Source: a virus. From it: a stretch of 20,693 nt of DNA. The number at the start of each line of letters is the position of its first letter. The first letter of the stretch is position 1. The DNA lies in IMG/VR virus record IMGVR_UViG_3300042905_005731, positions 1-20,693 of that record. One strand, 5' to 3'. The notes under the pieces are model-generated. The model was not told the DNA's origin. It searched no databases and saw only the letters and a list, made by a program, of their open reading frames with translations. Made by a program: the position numbers and the translations under genes. Of this stretch, positions 6,713 through 13,970 are shown one piece after another.

Positions 6713-7530
6713 AAACCTTCGCCCTCACCTCGCCCATCGCCCTCATCCGCCCGCCGCACTTCGCCGCCGCCGCCGCCAGCGCCGCCGCCCTGCTGAATAA
6801 CCCGCGCTTTGCCGCCCGCGCCGACGACGACGAGGACGAGATGTGGTGGGAGGTATCGGACCTTTACGGCGCGCCCCTGCCCAAGCCGGAGACCGTGGGA
6901 AAGACCGCCATCATCCCGATCAAAGGCGTCATCACCTCCGGCCTGCATCCCATCTATCGCGTCATCGGGTTCGCCGATACCGAGCAGATTGCCGGATGGG
7001 TCCGCGCCGCCGCCGACGATCCCGCGATCGAGGAGATACTGCTCCGCATCGACTCGCCCGGCGGGATGGTCACAGGCACGCCCGAACTGGCCGCCGCCGT
7101 CGCCGCAGCCGACAAAATCAAACCCGTCGCCGCGCACACCTCCGGCATGATGGATTCCGCCGCCTACTGGATCGCCTCGCAGGCCCGCGCCCTCTGCTGC
7201 ACCCCGAGCGCCGATGTCGGCTGCATCGGCGTGTATCAGGTCTGCTACGACGAGACCGCCCTCATCGAGGGCTTTGGGGTAAAAGCCACGATTTTCAAGT
7301 CGGGCGACCTCAAGGCCGCCGGACATCCGCACATCCCCATGAGCGAAGCCCAGGCCGCGCACCTCCAGGCGGAGATCGACGCCATCGGCGTGCAATTCCG
7401 TGCCGCCGCCACCGCGCGCCGCCCCATCGCTGAGGACTCCATGCGAGGCCAGTCCTTCCTCGGCACCGAGGCCCTGGCGCGCGGGCTGGTGGACGATGTC
7501 TGCACCATCGAGGGCCTGCTTTCCGTTTGA
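6709..7530 (+). CDS. S49 (SppA/gpC-like) prohead protease
   Basis: This is a Clp/SppA-fold serine protease, likely the prohead maturation protease that degrades scaffold and processes head proteins, as lambda gpC does. The 273-residue protein has the strand ILLRIDSPGGMVTG, the nucleophile S150 in GMMDSAAYW and the general-base K202 in FKSGDLKAAG. The Ser-Lys spacing of 52 residues matches that of bacterial SppA with its Ser/Lys dyad. An Ala-rich N-terminus (residues 1-40) precedes the domain. Unlike lambda gpC, no long C-terminal scaffold extension is fused; a separate coiled-coil gene follows. Coupled to the portal by ATGA. Confidence 0.93.
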   Translation: MKTFALTSPIALIRPPHFAAAAASAAALLNNPRFAARADDDEDEMWWEVSDLYGAPLPKPETVGKTAIIPIKGVITSGLHPIYRVIGFADTEQIAGWVRAAADDPAIEEILLRIDSPGGMVTGTPELAAAVAAADKIKPVAAHTSGMMDSAAYWIASQARALCCTPSADVGCIGVYQVCYDETALIEGFGVKATIFKSGDLKAAGHPHIPMSEAQAAHLQAEIDAIGVQFRAAATARRPIAEDSMRGQSFLGTEALARGLVDDVCTIEGLLSV

Positions 7531-7535
7531 CAACC
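7526..7535 (+). promoter_or_regulatory. TTTGACAACC leader motif, copy 3
   Basis: The motif contains the stop codon of the protease gene (TGA at 7528-7530). Its first T is 23 bases before the ATG at 7549. Confidence 0.45.
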
Positions 7536-7548
7536 CGCCAAAGACAAC

Positions 7549-8079
7549 ATGGGCCTTTTTTCCTCCTCCGCCACTCTTGAGCAGCGCGTCGCGCAGCTTG
7601 AGTCCGACCTCGCCGCCTCCGCCGCGCAGGTCTCCACCCTCACCGACGACCTCGCCACCGCCACCCAGCGCGCCCTTACCGCCGAGTCCGCGCTCGCCGA
7701 ATCCCAGACCGGCCTCGACAACGCTCGCGGACTGCTCGCCACCCGCGACGCTGCCGTCTCCGTTCTCGCCAGCGCCGCCACCGTCCTCGGCTTCGGTCTC
7801 AGATCCACCGAACTCGACGCCCTCACCCCGGAAACCGCGCCCGCCGCCTTCGCCGCCGCGCTCGAAGCCCGCGCCGGAGCCCGCGCCGTGGAGCTGGCCG
7901 CCAGCCAGGGCGTCCCCGCCATCCCCACCGAGCCCTCCGGCACCGTCGCCGATTCCGACGAGGCCATCTACGACCGCTTCGCCGCCGCCGACTCCGCCGA
8001 GGCCACGCGCATGTTTCAGGACGCCACCCTCGGCCCCGTCATCCGCCGCGAATCCGCCCGCCGCCACGCCGCCGCGTAA
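7549..8079 (+). CDS. Coiled-coil protein in the scaffold position, 176 aa
   Basis: Residues about 8-70 form a heptad-rich helix (LEQRVAQLESDLAASAAQ and following), then comes an Ala-rich helical region and a C-terminal segment ending RESARRHAAA. A coiled-coil protein between the prohead protease and the major capsid protein is what one expects of an assembly scaffold, as with lambda Nu3. It could instead be a minor head protein. There is no Shine-Dalgarno sequence, and the leader carries the TTTGACAACC motif. The basic C-terminus would suit binding to the capsid shell interior, but this is inference. Confidence 0.65.
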   Translation: MGLFSSSATLEQRVAQLESDLAASAAQVSTLTDDLATATQRALTAESALAESQTGLDNARGLLATRDAAVSVLASAATVLGFGLRSTELDALTPETAPAAFAAALEARAGARAVELAASQGVPAIPTEPSGTVADSDEAIYDRFAAADSAEATRMFQDATLGPVIRRESARRHAAA

Positions 8080-8096
8080 CCCCTCTCTCTCGCCCG

Positions 8097-8120
8097 CAAC
8101 CAACCAACCAACCAACAACC
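8097..8120 (+). repeat. CCAA tetranucleotide tract in the capsid leader
   Basis: CAACCAACCAACCAACCAAC followed by AACC lies nine bases before the capsid ATG at 8130. No Shine-Dalgarno sequence is present. A very similar tract precedes the start at 20009, so it may be a translation-promoting, unstructured leader. Confidence 0.6.
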
Positions 8121-8129
8121 TAAGACTTT

Positions 8130-9032
8130 ATGGCTACCATCAACTTCGACGACAAGATTTTCTCCCGGGAAATTCTCAACCAGGTCACCAAGCGCCTCGC
8201 GCCTCTCCGCGCGTTCGCCCGTGATTTCAGCATGGAGGCAAAAAACGTCGGCGACGCCGTCTCCGTCCCGCTCATCGGGGCCGCCACCGCCACGACCTTC
8301 AGCCAGTCCGACAACTCGGGCAACCCCTACGAGCAGTCCGGCGGCAACGTCTCCGCGATCACCGTTTCTCTGAGTGAGAACCACATCGTGCCCGTGGACA
8401 TCACCGATCTCCAGGCGATCAACCAATCCCCGGCCCGCGCCGAGGTCTTCGCCGTGCAGGCCGGCTCCGCGCTCTTCAACCGCGTCTTCGGTCGCATCAC
8501 CTCGCTGGTCACTTCGGTGAACTTCGGCGCGATCGTCACCACCCTCGCCACCGCGAGCTGGACGCTCACCACCCTCCGCGCCCTCAAGCTCGTGCTCGAA
8601 CAGCGCGACGCCGGCGTGGACCGCCGCTCGCTCTTCATCCCCGTGGAGATCGAGGACACCGCACTGCTCGGTAACACGGCATTCAACGCCGCGATCAACT
8701 ACGGCGGAGCCGAGGCCATCCGCGAGGGCCGCGTGCCGCGCGCCATCGGATTCGATGTCTATGCGCTCAACCAGATCCCGACCAACGGCATCTCGCTGAC
8801 CGCCTGGGCGCAGACGCCCGACGCCATCGCCGTGGCCATGCGCCTCAAGCGCCCGCAGGACCTCTCCATGCTCGCCGCCTACGAGGAACTGAGCGATCCC
8901 GGCACCGGTTTCGCCTTCACCTACCGCCGGCATTACAACCCCGGCTCGGGCAAGCATCACATCAACATGGAAGTGCTCTTCGGCATGACCCAGGCGATCA
9001 CCCTCAACCTGGCCCTCGCGACCAAGCCGTAA
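8130..9032 (+). CDS. Major capsid protein (probable HK97 fold)
   Basis: The 300-residue protein occupies the capsid slot after protease and scaffold-like genes and ends at a strong terminator, as is common for a highly expressed capsid gene. Residues 1-60 (FSREILNQVTKRLAPLRAFA) look like the N-arm and E-loop start; the segment around 90-140 (ENHIVPVDITDLQAINQSP) and the later part (RALKLVLEQRDAGVDRRS, about 150-170) match the helical spine and P-domain pattern of HK97-like capsid proteins. Assignment rests on context, size and these patterns. No lambda gpD-like decoration gene is recognisable next to it. Confidence 0.85.
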   Translation: MATINFDDKIFSREILNQVTKRLAPLRAFARDFSMEAKNVGDAVSVPLIGAATATTFSQSDNSGNPYEQSGGNVSAITVSLSENHIVPVDITDLQAINQSPARAEVFAVQAGSALFNRVFGRITSLVTSVNFGAIVTTLATASWTLTTLRALKLVLEQRDAGVDRRSLFIPVEIEDTALLGNTAFNAAINYGGAEAIREGRVPRAIGFDVYALNQIPTNGISLTAWAQTPDAIAVAMRLKRPQDLSMLAAYEELSDPGTGFAFTYRRHYNPGSGKHHINMEVLFGMTQAITLNLALATKP

Positions 9033-9118
9033 CTCCACCTTCAACGTCCGCTGCGCAAGGCTAGCTGCGCGGCGGCGGAGTTTCTCCGGGGCCTCCCAGT
9101 GGCCTCAAAAGAAAACCC

Positions 9119-9155
9119 GAAAGCCCGACCGCTAGCCCGGTCGGGCTTTCCTTTT
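9119..9155 (+). terminator. Strong rho-independent terminator after the capsid gene
   Basis: GAAAGCCCGACCG (9119-9131) pairs perfectly with CGGTCGGGCTTTC (9138-9150): a 13-bp stem with a 6-base loop, followed by CTTTT. This is the clearest terminator in the window. It separates the head operon from the glycosyltransferase genes. A weaker inverted repeat (CCGCTGCGCA / TGCGCGGCGG, around 9047-9075) lies just upstream. Confidence 0.9.
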
Positions 9156-9161
9156 GCACCC

Positions 9162-11441
9162 ATGAATCCACAGAAAATCTCCCTCGCCATCATCACCGGC
9201 AACATCGGCGCGCCGATGATGAACCGCTTCCTCGATCACTTCTGGCAGGTCGCCGACGAGATCATCGTCGTCCGCGCCATCGGCAATGAGCCCCCGGATG
9301 CCAGCCTTGAAATCGCATTCGATCGTGGATGCGTCACCGCGGAATATCACAATCGCATTAAGACAATCGTGGCTGAATCAGGGCAGCACCATATTTGCGG
9401 CGATAGCCCCTCCAACTGGCCGCACGTCGATGACTTCGCCGCCGCCCGCAATCAGGCATGGGACCTCGCCACCGGCGACTGGATCATGTGGGCCGACACC
9501 GACGACATCATCACCCCGGAGGCCGCAGCCGCCATCCGCGCCGCGATCGAGGAAAAGGGCGAGCGCTTCGACATGTTGCAGACGCCCTACTGCGTACCAG
9601 ATGCCGGCCTGCTCGACAACCCGCGCGAGCGCGTGGTGCGCCGCGGCATCGCCCGCTGGGCGCAGCCCGTCCACGAATGCCTCGAACCCATCGACCCCGC
9701 TGCGAAGTGGCGCACCGCCACCTGCGCCGAGGGCCGCATCGTCCACGATCCCGGCCCGCGCCCGCCCGCCGCGCGCAACGGACGCAACCTCCGCATCCTC
9801 GAAAGCCTCCCGCCCGACCAGCTCACCACGTCCCTGCGCTACCATCTCTTTGCCGAGCTTTTCGCGATGGGGCGCAAAGCCGAGGGCGCGCTCGCCGCCG
9901 AGCAGTTCCTCCTGCTGAAAGACGCCGGCCCCGTCGAGCGCTTCGAGTGCGCGCTCTCGCTTTCCATGGTCGCCGAAGATCCCGCCGACAAGGCGCAGTG
10001 GCTACAGCTTGCCTTTCACGAGTGCCCCCACCGCCGCGAGCCCCTCGTGCTGCTTTCCAATCTCGCCCTCAACGCCGACGATCCCACCCGAGCCGAAGCC
10101 TACCTCCGCGCAGCCTCCGCCCTCCCGCTCCCGCAGCCCGCCCCGTGGAATCTCCGCCGCAAGATGTGGGGCTGGCAGTTCGTTCAAGAGCAGGCCCGCG
10201 TGCTGCGCACCCAGGGGAATTTCCCCAAAGCCGAAGCGCTCGAAACCAATCACTTCCGCCGGCACGGTGCCCGCATCTCCCTTCTCCACGCCACCCGCGG
10301 ACGCGCGCAGCAGGCCATCGAAACCCGCGCCCTCTGGCTTGAGCGCGCCGCCGATCCCGACGCCATCGAGCACATCTTCGGCCTCGATCCCGACGACCCG
10401 GAAGGCCCCGCCCTCGGCGGCTTCCGCCACATCATTCAGGACTCCCACGACGGCGGCCCCTGCGGTGCATGGAACATCGCCGCGACCGTCGCCGCCGGCG
10501 AAGTCTTCGTCCAGGTCTCCGACGACATGATCCCGCCGCAAGGCTGGGACCGCGCCATCCTCGCCGCCCTCGGCGACACCACCGTCCCCGCCGTCCTCCG
10601 CGTCTCCGACGGCCACCGCACCGACGGCCTCATCGTCCTCGCCATCGTCACCCGCGCCTGGTGGCGGCAGGAAGGTCACCTTTTCCACCCGGCCTTTTTC
10701 AGCATGTTCAGCGACAACTGGCTCACCGAGCGCGCCAAAAAAGCGGGCACGATCCTCGAAGCTCCGCACCTTATCTTCGAGCACCGGCACCCCGCTTTCA
10801 CCGGCGAGGCCTGGCACCCCACCACCGCAGCGAGCAACAGCCTCCTCCACTACGCGACCGGGGCGAAGATCCTCGCCCAGCTCCGCGCTGGCCGGGAGGC
10901 ATTCACCTGGCGCGACATCCCCGGCTGCGTCCTCGACCCTTCGCCCGCAAAGGTCCACGCTCGCATCATCGGCCAGTTGGAAGCGCCCGTCTGCGTCGAG
11001 GTCGGCGTCGCCAATGGCCGCGGGCTCGCCTGTATGGCAACGCTGGCCGAGTTCCGCGGGGGCCGCGCCGTTGGAATCGACACCTTTTTGGGGACTCCCG
11101 GTGAGTCCGAGGGCTACCCACCGGACATGATGGCTCGGAGCTTTGAAAACATCGCCCGCTGTTCCATCGACCATATCACCGGTCTGCGCTGCGCTTCCAG
11201 CCTCGAAGCTGTCCAGGATATTCCGGACGCCGCTTACGACTACGTCTTTCTCGACGCCGCCCACGACTACGAGAGCATCCGCGCCGACATTGCCGCATGG
11301 TGGCCCAAGATCAACCCCGGCGGATGGCTTGCCGGCCACGACTACACCGACGCCGAGAGCGTTCGCCGAGCCGTCGATGAAGCCTTCCCCCACGCCGAAA
11401 AGCTCGGCACCTGCTGGCTCGTCCAGAAGCCCCTCGCATGA
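9162..11441 (+). CDS. Fusion protein: two GT-A glycosyltransferase domains plus SAM methyltransferase
   Basis: The 759-residue protein has four parts. Residues 1 to about 220 look like a GT-2 glycosyltransferase of the SunS-like type (DFAAARNQAWDLATGDWIMW), with D112-T-D114-D115 as metal/sugar-nucleotide motif. About 230-370 is helical and TPR-like. About 380-580 is a second GT-A-like domain (AWNIAATVAAGEVFVQVSDD, D454-D455). About 600-755 is a class I methyltransferase (CVEVGVANGRG from C611; DYVFLDAAHDYESI; INPGGWLAGHDY). It could build and then O-methylate a glycan, likely on virion proteins given its place after the capsid gene. I start it at 9162; the longer in-frame ORF from 9099 would translate the terminator. 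No Shine-Dalgarno sequence is seen. Confidence 0.88.
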   Translation: MNPQKISLAIITGNIGAPMMNRFLDHFWQVADEIIVVRAIGNEPPDASLEIAFDRGCVTAEYHNRIKTIVAESGQHHICGDSPSNWPHVDDFAAARNQAWDLATGDWIMWADTDDIITPEAAAAIRAAIEEKGERFDMLQTPYCVPDAGLLDNPRERVVRRGIARWAQPVHECLEPIDPAAKWRTATCAEGRIVHDPGPRPPAARNGRNLRILESLPPDQLTTSLRYHLFAELFAMGRKAEGALAAEQFLLLKDAGPVERFECALSLSMVAEDPADKAQWLQLAFHECPHRREPLVLLSNLALNADDPTRAEAYLRAASALPLPQPAPWNLRRKMWGWQFVQEQARVLRTQGNFPKAEALETNHFRRHGARISLLHATRGRAQQAIETRALWLERAADPDAIEHIFGLDPDDPEGPALGGFRHIIQDSHDGGPCGAWNIAATVAAGEVFVQVSDDMIPPQGWDRAILAALGDTTVPAVLRVSDGHRTDGLIVLAIVTRAWWRQEGHLFHPAFFSMFSDNWLTERAKKAGTILEAPHLIFEHRHPAFTGEAWHPTTAASNSLLHYATGAKILAQLRAGREAFTWRDIPGCVLDPSPAKVHARIIGQLEAPVCVEVGVANGRGLACMATLAEFRGGRAVGIDTFLGTPGESEGYPPDMMARSFENIARCSIDHITGLRCASSLEAVQDIPDAAYDYVFLDAAHDYESIRADIAAWWPKINPGGWLAGHDYTDAESVRRAVDEAFPHAEKLGTCWLVQKPLA

Positions 11442-11563
11442 CCACTTTGCCCGCGGCACTCACCGCCCAGCCCCTGCCTCCGTCGTGGAATGCGGAACCC
11501 GGGGTCAACCGCCACCGCACTTCCGCGGCCGGTGCGGGCAATTCCTTTCCCATCCATCCATGA
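11438..11563 (+). CDS. 41-aa micro-ORF bridging two glycosyltransferase genes
   Basis: The ATG at 11438 overlaps the stop of the preceding gene (ATGA), and its own stop (11561-11563) overlaps the ATG of the next gene (ATGA). It encodes a Pro/Ala-rich peptide (MTTLPAALTAQPLPPSW and on) with no recognisable domain. The double coupling makes chance less likely. It may be a real small protein or simply a ribosome relay that couples translation across the gap. Confidence 0.45.
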   Translation: MTTLPAALTAQPLPPSWNAEPGVNRHRTSAAGAGNSFPIHP

Positions 11564-12123
11564 ATCCGCTCCTCTCCATCCTCATCCCATCCATCCCCGC
11601 CCGGCTCGATCAGCTCGGCGTCCTCTTCAACCGCCTTGGCCGCGATCCGTGCGTCGAGGTGCTGGCCTTCGCGGACAACCGCGCCCGCCCGGTCGGGGCA
11701 AAGCGGCAGGGCCTGCTCGACATCGCGCGCGGGGACTACGTCGCCTTCGTCGATGACGACGACTGGACCAGCGAGGACTATCTCGCCGAGCTGCTGCCCC
11801 GCTGCGCCAGCGGGCCGGACGTGGTCACCTTCGAGCAGATCGCCGTCATCAATGGCGTGGAGGGACGGATCATCTTCGACGCCGCCTGCCGCGTGGATGA
11901 GCCATGGCAGGCCGGAGGCACCGCCCGCCGTCGCCCCTGGCACGTCTGCGCGTGGCGCCGCGCTCTCGCGCAGCAGGGCATCTTCACCGAGGTCAACTAC
12001 GGAGAGGACCGCGCGTGGGTGGATCAGGTCGCGCCGCTCGCCCGCACCCACCTGCACATCCCCAAGGTGCTCCACCACTACCGCCACGACGCCGCGCTCA
12101 CCGCCGCGCCGGCCCCGCTTTGA
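11560..12123 (+). CDS. Compact GT-2 family glycosyltransferase, 187 aa
   Basis: The protein opens with the typical GT-A strand (LLSILIPSIPARLDQL) and has AKRQGLLDIARGDYVAFVD followed by D65-D68 and W69, the metal and sugar-nucleotide binding motif of GT-2 enzymes. Near the C-terminus GEDRAWVDQV supplies the usual acidic ED pair. At 187 residues it is a minimal GT-A domain with no membrane segment. The start at 11560 overlaps the micro-ORF stop; a longer ORF from 11143 would run inside the upstream methyltransferase. With its neighbour it forms a two-gene glycan cassette between capsid and neck genes. Substrate and acceptor cannot be read from sequence. Confidence 0.85.
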   Translation: MNPLLSILIPSIPARLDQLGVLFNRLGRDPCVEVLAFADNRARPVGAKRQGLLDIARGDYVAFVDDDDWTSEDYLAELLPRCASGPDVVTFEQIAVINGVEGRIIFDAACRVDEPWQAGGTARRRPWHVCAWRRALAQQGIFTEVNYGEDRAWVDQVAPLARTHLHIPKVLHHYRHDAALTAAPAPL

Positions 12124-12124
12124 C

Positions 12125-12295
12125 ATGCGCGGACCCTTGGGCGAGCCGGAGCATCATCCGTCGCTTGGGGCGCAAGCCCGTAGGTCAGCCAGCCACCCAC
12201 GCCCTCCGCTTTTTCATGGGGGTAACATAGGCGCGGCGCCGGGGTTTTTGGGAACTTTCCCCGGCGTCGCTGCCCCTTTGACACCCCAGCCCTGA
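12125..12295 (+). CDS. Doubtful 56-aa ORF in the gap after the glycosyltransferase
   Basis: The ATG is two bases after the preceding stop (TGACATG) and the stop is one base before the next ATG (TGACATG again), so it fills the 12124-12296 gap exactly. However, the peptide (MRGPLGEPEHHPSLGAQ and on) looks like translated non-coding DNA, and the gap contains two inverted repeats. I list it because of its position and keep the confidence low. Confidence 0.22.
   Translation: MRGPLGEPEHHPSLGAQARRSASHPRPPLFHGGNIGAAPGFLGTFPGVAAPLTPQP
12237..12266. other. Inverted repeat downstream of the glycosyltransferase cassette
   Basis: CGCCGGGG (12237-12244) pairs perfectly with CCCCGGCG (12259-12266), with a 14-base loop. 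A smaller hairpin, GCTTG/CAAGC, lies near 12160. No T-run follows on the + strand, so this is at best a weak terminator or a transcript-stabilising hairpin. Confidence 0.5.
12277..12285 (+). promoter_or_regulatory. TTTGACACC leader motif, copy 4
   Basis: The first T is exactly 20 bases before the ATG at 12297, at the restart of structural genes after the glycosyltransferase cassette. A related TTTGACATG overlaps the glycosyltransferase stop at 12121. Confidence 0.5.
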
Positions 12296-12296
12296 C

Positions 12297-12497
12297 ATGA
12301 CCGCCGCCACGCTGCCCCTCACCGTCCTGTTCGGGCTGGCGGAAAGCGCCGAAGCCCACGCCCGCGCCCTCCGGCAGGCCATCCACATCGCGCAGGAGGC
12401 CTGCCCCCACGCCGAGACCGATCCCGTCCACCCCGCCGACGCCGAAGACGCCCCGCGCCGCTGCTGCCGGGCCTGCCGCAAGGTCCTACCAGCATGA
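12297..12497 (+). CDS. Small Cys-rich hypothetical protein, 66 aa
   Basis: I do not recognise this protein. Its N-terminal half is a hydrophobic to amphipathic helix (LPLTVLFGLAESAEAHARAL). The C-terminal half holds ACPHAE and RRCCRACRK, a possible zinc-binding C-x-H / C-C-x2-C set. It overlaps the next gene by ATGA, so it belongs to the neck and tail transcription unit. A structural or assembly-factor role is only a guess from position. Confidence 0.6.
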   Translation: MTAATLPLTVLFGLAESAEAHARALRQAIHIAQEACPHAETDPVHPADAEDAPRRCCRACRKVLPA

Positions 12498-12832
12498 GCC
12501 AGTCCGCCACCCTTCTCGCCCGTGGCCAGGCATTCCTGGCCACCGAGTTTCCCGCCACGATCAAGATCGGCGCGCAGAGCTACGCCGCCGCCACCAGCGG
12601 CATGCGCAGCGGCATGGAGCTGTCCGAGTTCGGCGCGGTCGCCCAGCGCACCATCGCTTTCTGGCTCCCCGCCTCCGCCTTCACGGATGCCGGACAGCCC
12701 GCACCCGCCGCCGGTGCCGCCGTGGAATGCACCGCCCCGGCCGCCCTCGCCGGCAGCTACACCCTCGACGCCCCGGTCATCGATCCCACCGGCACCACCC
12801 TCACCCTGCGCTGCACCGCGCCCGCCCAATGA
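12494..12832 (+). CDS. Probable head-tail joining protein, 112 aa
   Basis: The gene lies between the capsid/glycosyltransferase block and the tail genes, coupled by ATGA at both ends. The protein is small, beta-rich and Gly/Ala-rich, with a short N-terminal helix (ATLLARGQAFLATEF) and alternating strands (TIKIGAQSYAAATSG; TLTLRCTAPAQ). Small beta proteins in this slot in lambda-like phages (FII-type) join head and tail. I see no diagnostic motif, so the role is inferred from position and size. Confidence 0.6.
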   Translation: MSQSATLLARGQAFLATEFPATIKIGAQSYAAATSGMRSGMELSEFGAVAQRTIAFWLPASAFTDAGQPAPAAGAAVECTAPAALAGSYTLDAPVIDPTGTTLTLRCTAPAQ

Positions 12833-13269
12833 GCGACCGCCCGCAAGACCGCCTGCTCGCCGAGGCCTTCCGCCTCATCCTCGCCCGCGAGCTTCCCGCC
12901 GGCACGAATCTCCGCACCCTGCACGAAGACACGCCCGAGGACGGTGCCCCGCGCCCGCTCCCGATGATCGGCATCGCCGCCAGCCGCTCCGGGGAAGACT
13001 ACGCGCTCACCGACTCCACCCGAAAGCCCAGCGACCTCATGGAGATCCGCTTCGAGTGCCGCCTGGATGCCGACCAGCCCGGCAGCGCGCAGGCCGCCGA
13101 AACCCTCGCCGGGCAGGTCAGGACCGCCATCGCCACCGCCACCGCCGGGGATTTCACCGGATGGGACGTGGTGGACAACTTCGAGTGGACGGGCAACGAG
13201 CGCAGCTTCGACCAAGGCGCGCGGGTCGTCACCCTCCTCGCCACCTGCTTCGTTCTCCGCACGGTTTGA
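12829..13269 (+). CDS. Probable tail terminator/completion protein, 146 aa
   Basis: The start at 12829 overlaps the previous stop by ATGA; the longer in-frame ORF from 12727 is rejected. The protein begins with a helix (RLLAEAFRLILARELPAG), then strands (MIGIAASRSG; LMEIRFECRLDA), a central helix (AETLAGQVRTAIATATAG) and C-terminal strands (RVVTLLATCFVLRTV). This alpha/beta layout and length resemble tail terminators such as lambda gpU, which cap the tail tube and bind the neck. The position before the tube candidate agrees. The call is inference. Confidence 0.6.
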   Translation: MSDRPQDRLLAEAFRLILARELPAGTNLRTLHEDTPEDGAPRPLPMIGIAASRSGEDYALTDSTRKPSDLMEIRFECRLDADQPGSAQAAETLAGQVRTAIATATAGDFTGWDVVDNFEWTGNERSFDQGARVVTLLATCFVLRTV

Positions 13270-13274
13270 CAACC
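13265..13274 (+). promoter_or_regulatory. TTTGACAACC leader motif, copy 5
   Basis: It contains the preceding stop codon (TGA at 13267-13269). The first T is exactly 20 bases before the ATG at 13285. Confidence 0.45.
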
Positions 13275-13284
13275 GCTCTCCATC

Positions 13285-13452
13285 ATGCCCGCCGAATCTC
13301 CCGCACCGCATCCCGAACTCGCCGGCCTCGCCGCGCGCAAAGCCCAGCTCGAAGCCAAGCTCAAAGCGACCGGCCTCAGCGCTGAGTCCAAGGCCCGCAC
13401 TGAGCTTTTCCTTTCGCAGGTCACCGCCCGCATCGCCGAACTTTCCAAGTAA
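13285..13452 (+). CDS. Small helical protein, 55 aa
   Basis: This small gene fits the gap before the tail-tube candidate and has the usual leader motif. The peptide starts with MPAESPAPHPELAG and is then almost entirely helical with coiled-coil character (AARKAQLEAKLKATG; SQVTARIAELSK). Codon use is GC-rich like its neighbours. The function is unknown; a small assembly factor is possible. Confidence 0.6.
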   Translation: MPAESPAPHPELAGLAARKAQLEAKLKATGLSAESKARTELFLSQVTARIAELSK

Positions 13453-13470
13453 CCCTTTTCACCACACACC

Positions 13471-13845
13471 ATGGGAGCCACACTCAAAAACGTCAGCGGA
13501 GCGCAACTCAACATCGAAGCCGCGGAAACCGGCGTTGAAGTCCAGAGTTTCGAGGTCACCTACAAGCCTGAATACAAAGTCCCTTTCACGGACCGCAACG
13601 GCCAGACCACGGGCTTCGGCGTTCCGGACAAGATGAGTCTGGAGATCAGCATCGAGGCCAACGTCAAGGGCAGCACCGGCCTGATGGCGGCCACCAACGT
13701 CACCGCGCTGACCTTGGGGAATGACGTGAACACTTTCCAGGCCACCCCGGGCGGCATCTACATGGATGAGGTCACCGAGAAGCAGAAGCCCCGCGAGTGG
13801 CGCGCGATCTCCATGAAGCTCAGCTCGAATCCCGAGTGCGCCTGA
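13471..13845 (+). CDS. Probable major tail tube protein, 124 aa
   Basis: The protein is beta-rich (VEVQSFEVTYKPEYKVPF; KMSLEISIEANVKG; REWRAISMKLSS) with a flexible loop containing DRNGQTTGFG. A short beta-sandwich protein just upstream of the chaperone pair and tape measure is in the position of the tail tube subunit, whose hexameric rings stack around the tape measure. There is no Shine-Dalgarno sequence; the leader is A/C-rich (CACCACACACC). The identification is by context and predicted fold, not by a signature motif. Confidence 0.65.
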   Translation: MGATLKNVSGAQLNIEAAETGVEVQSFEVTYKPEYKVPFTDRNGQTTGFGVPDKMSLEISIEANVKGSTGLMAATNVTALTLGNDVNTFQATPGGIYMDEVTEKQKPREWRAISMKLSSNPECA

Positions 13846-13860
13846 TCGGAGATTGAGAGT

Positions 13861-13930
13861 TGAAAGTTGAGAGTTGAGTGATCGGAAATCCTCTTTCTCT
13901 CAACACTCAACCCTCAACACTCAACTTTCA
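13861..13930. repeat. Inverted repeat built from GTTGAGA heptamers
   Basis: TGAAAGTTGAGAGTTGAGTG (13861-13880) and CCCTCAACACTCAACTTTCA (13911-13930) are inverted copies with two mismatches in 20, separated by 30 bases. Each arm is made of about 7-base GTTGAGA-like units. TGATCGGA also occurs twice (13843-13850, 13879-13886). The 126-base gap 13846-13970 holds no convincing gene. The structure may act as a terminator or processing signal after the tail-tube gene, or be a mobile simple repeat. Confidence 0.7.
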
Positions 13931-13970
13931 CCACCCACCGGAGCGGGAACCGGAGAAACCGCCACAGACC

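Noticed and set aside
9099-9161. N-terminal extension of the glycosyltransferase fusion
   Set aside because: This part would translate the 9119-9155 terminator hairpin. The ATG at 9162 gives a normal GT-2 N-terminus.
13878-13970. GTG-initiated extension of the 13971 gene
   Set aside because: It would translate most of the heptamer inverted repeat, giving an odd Asn/Pro/Thr-rich leader. The ATG at 13971 begins a normal protein.
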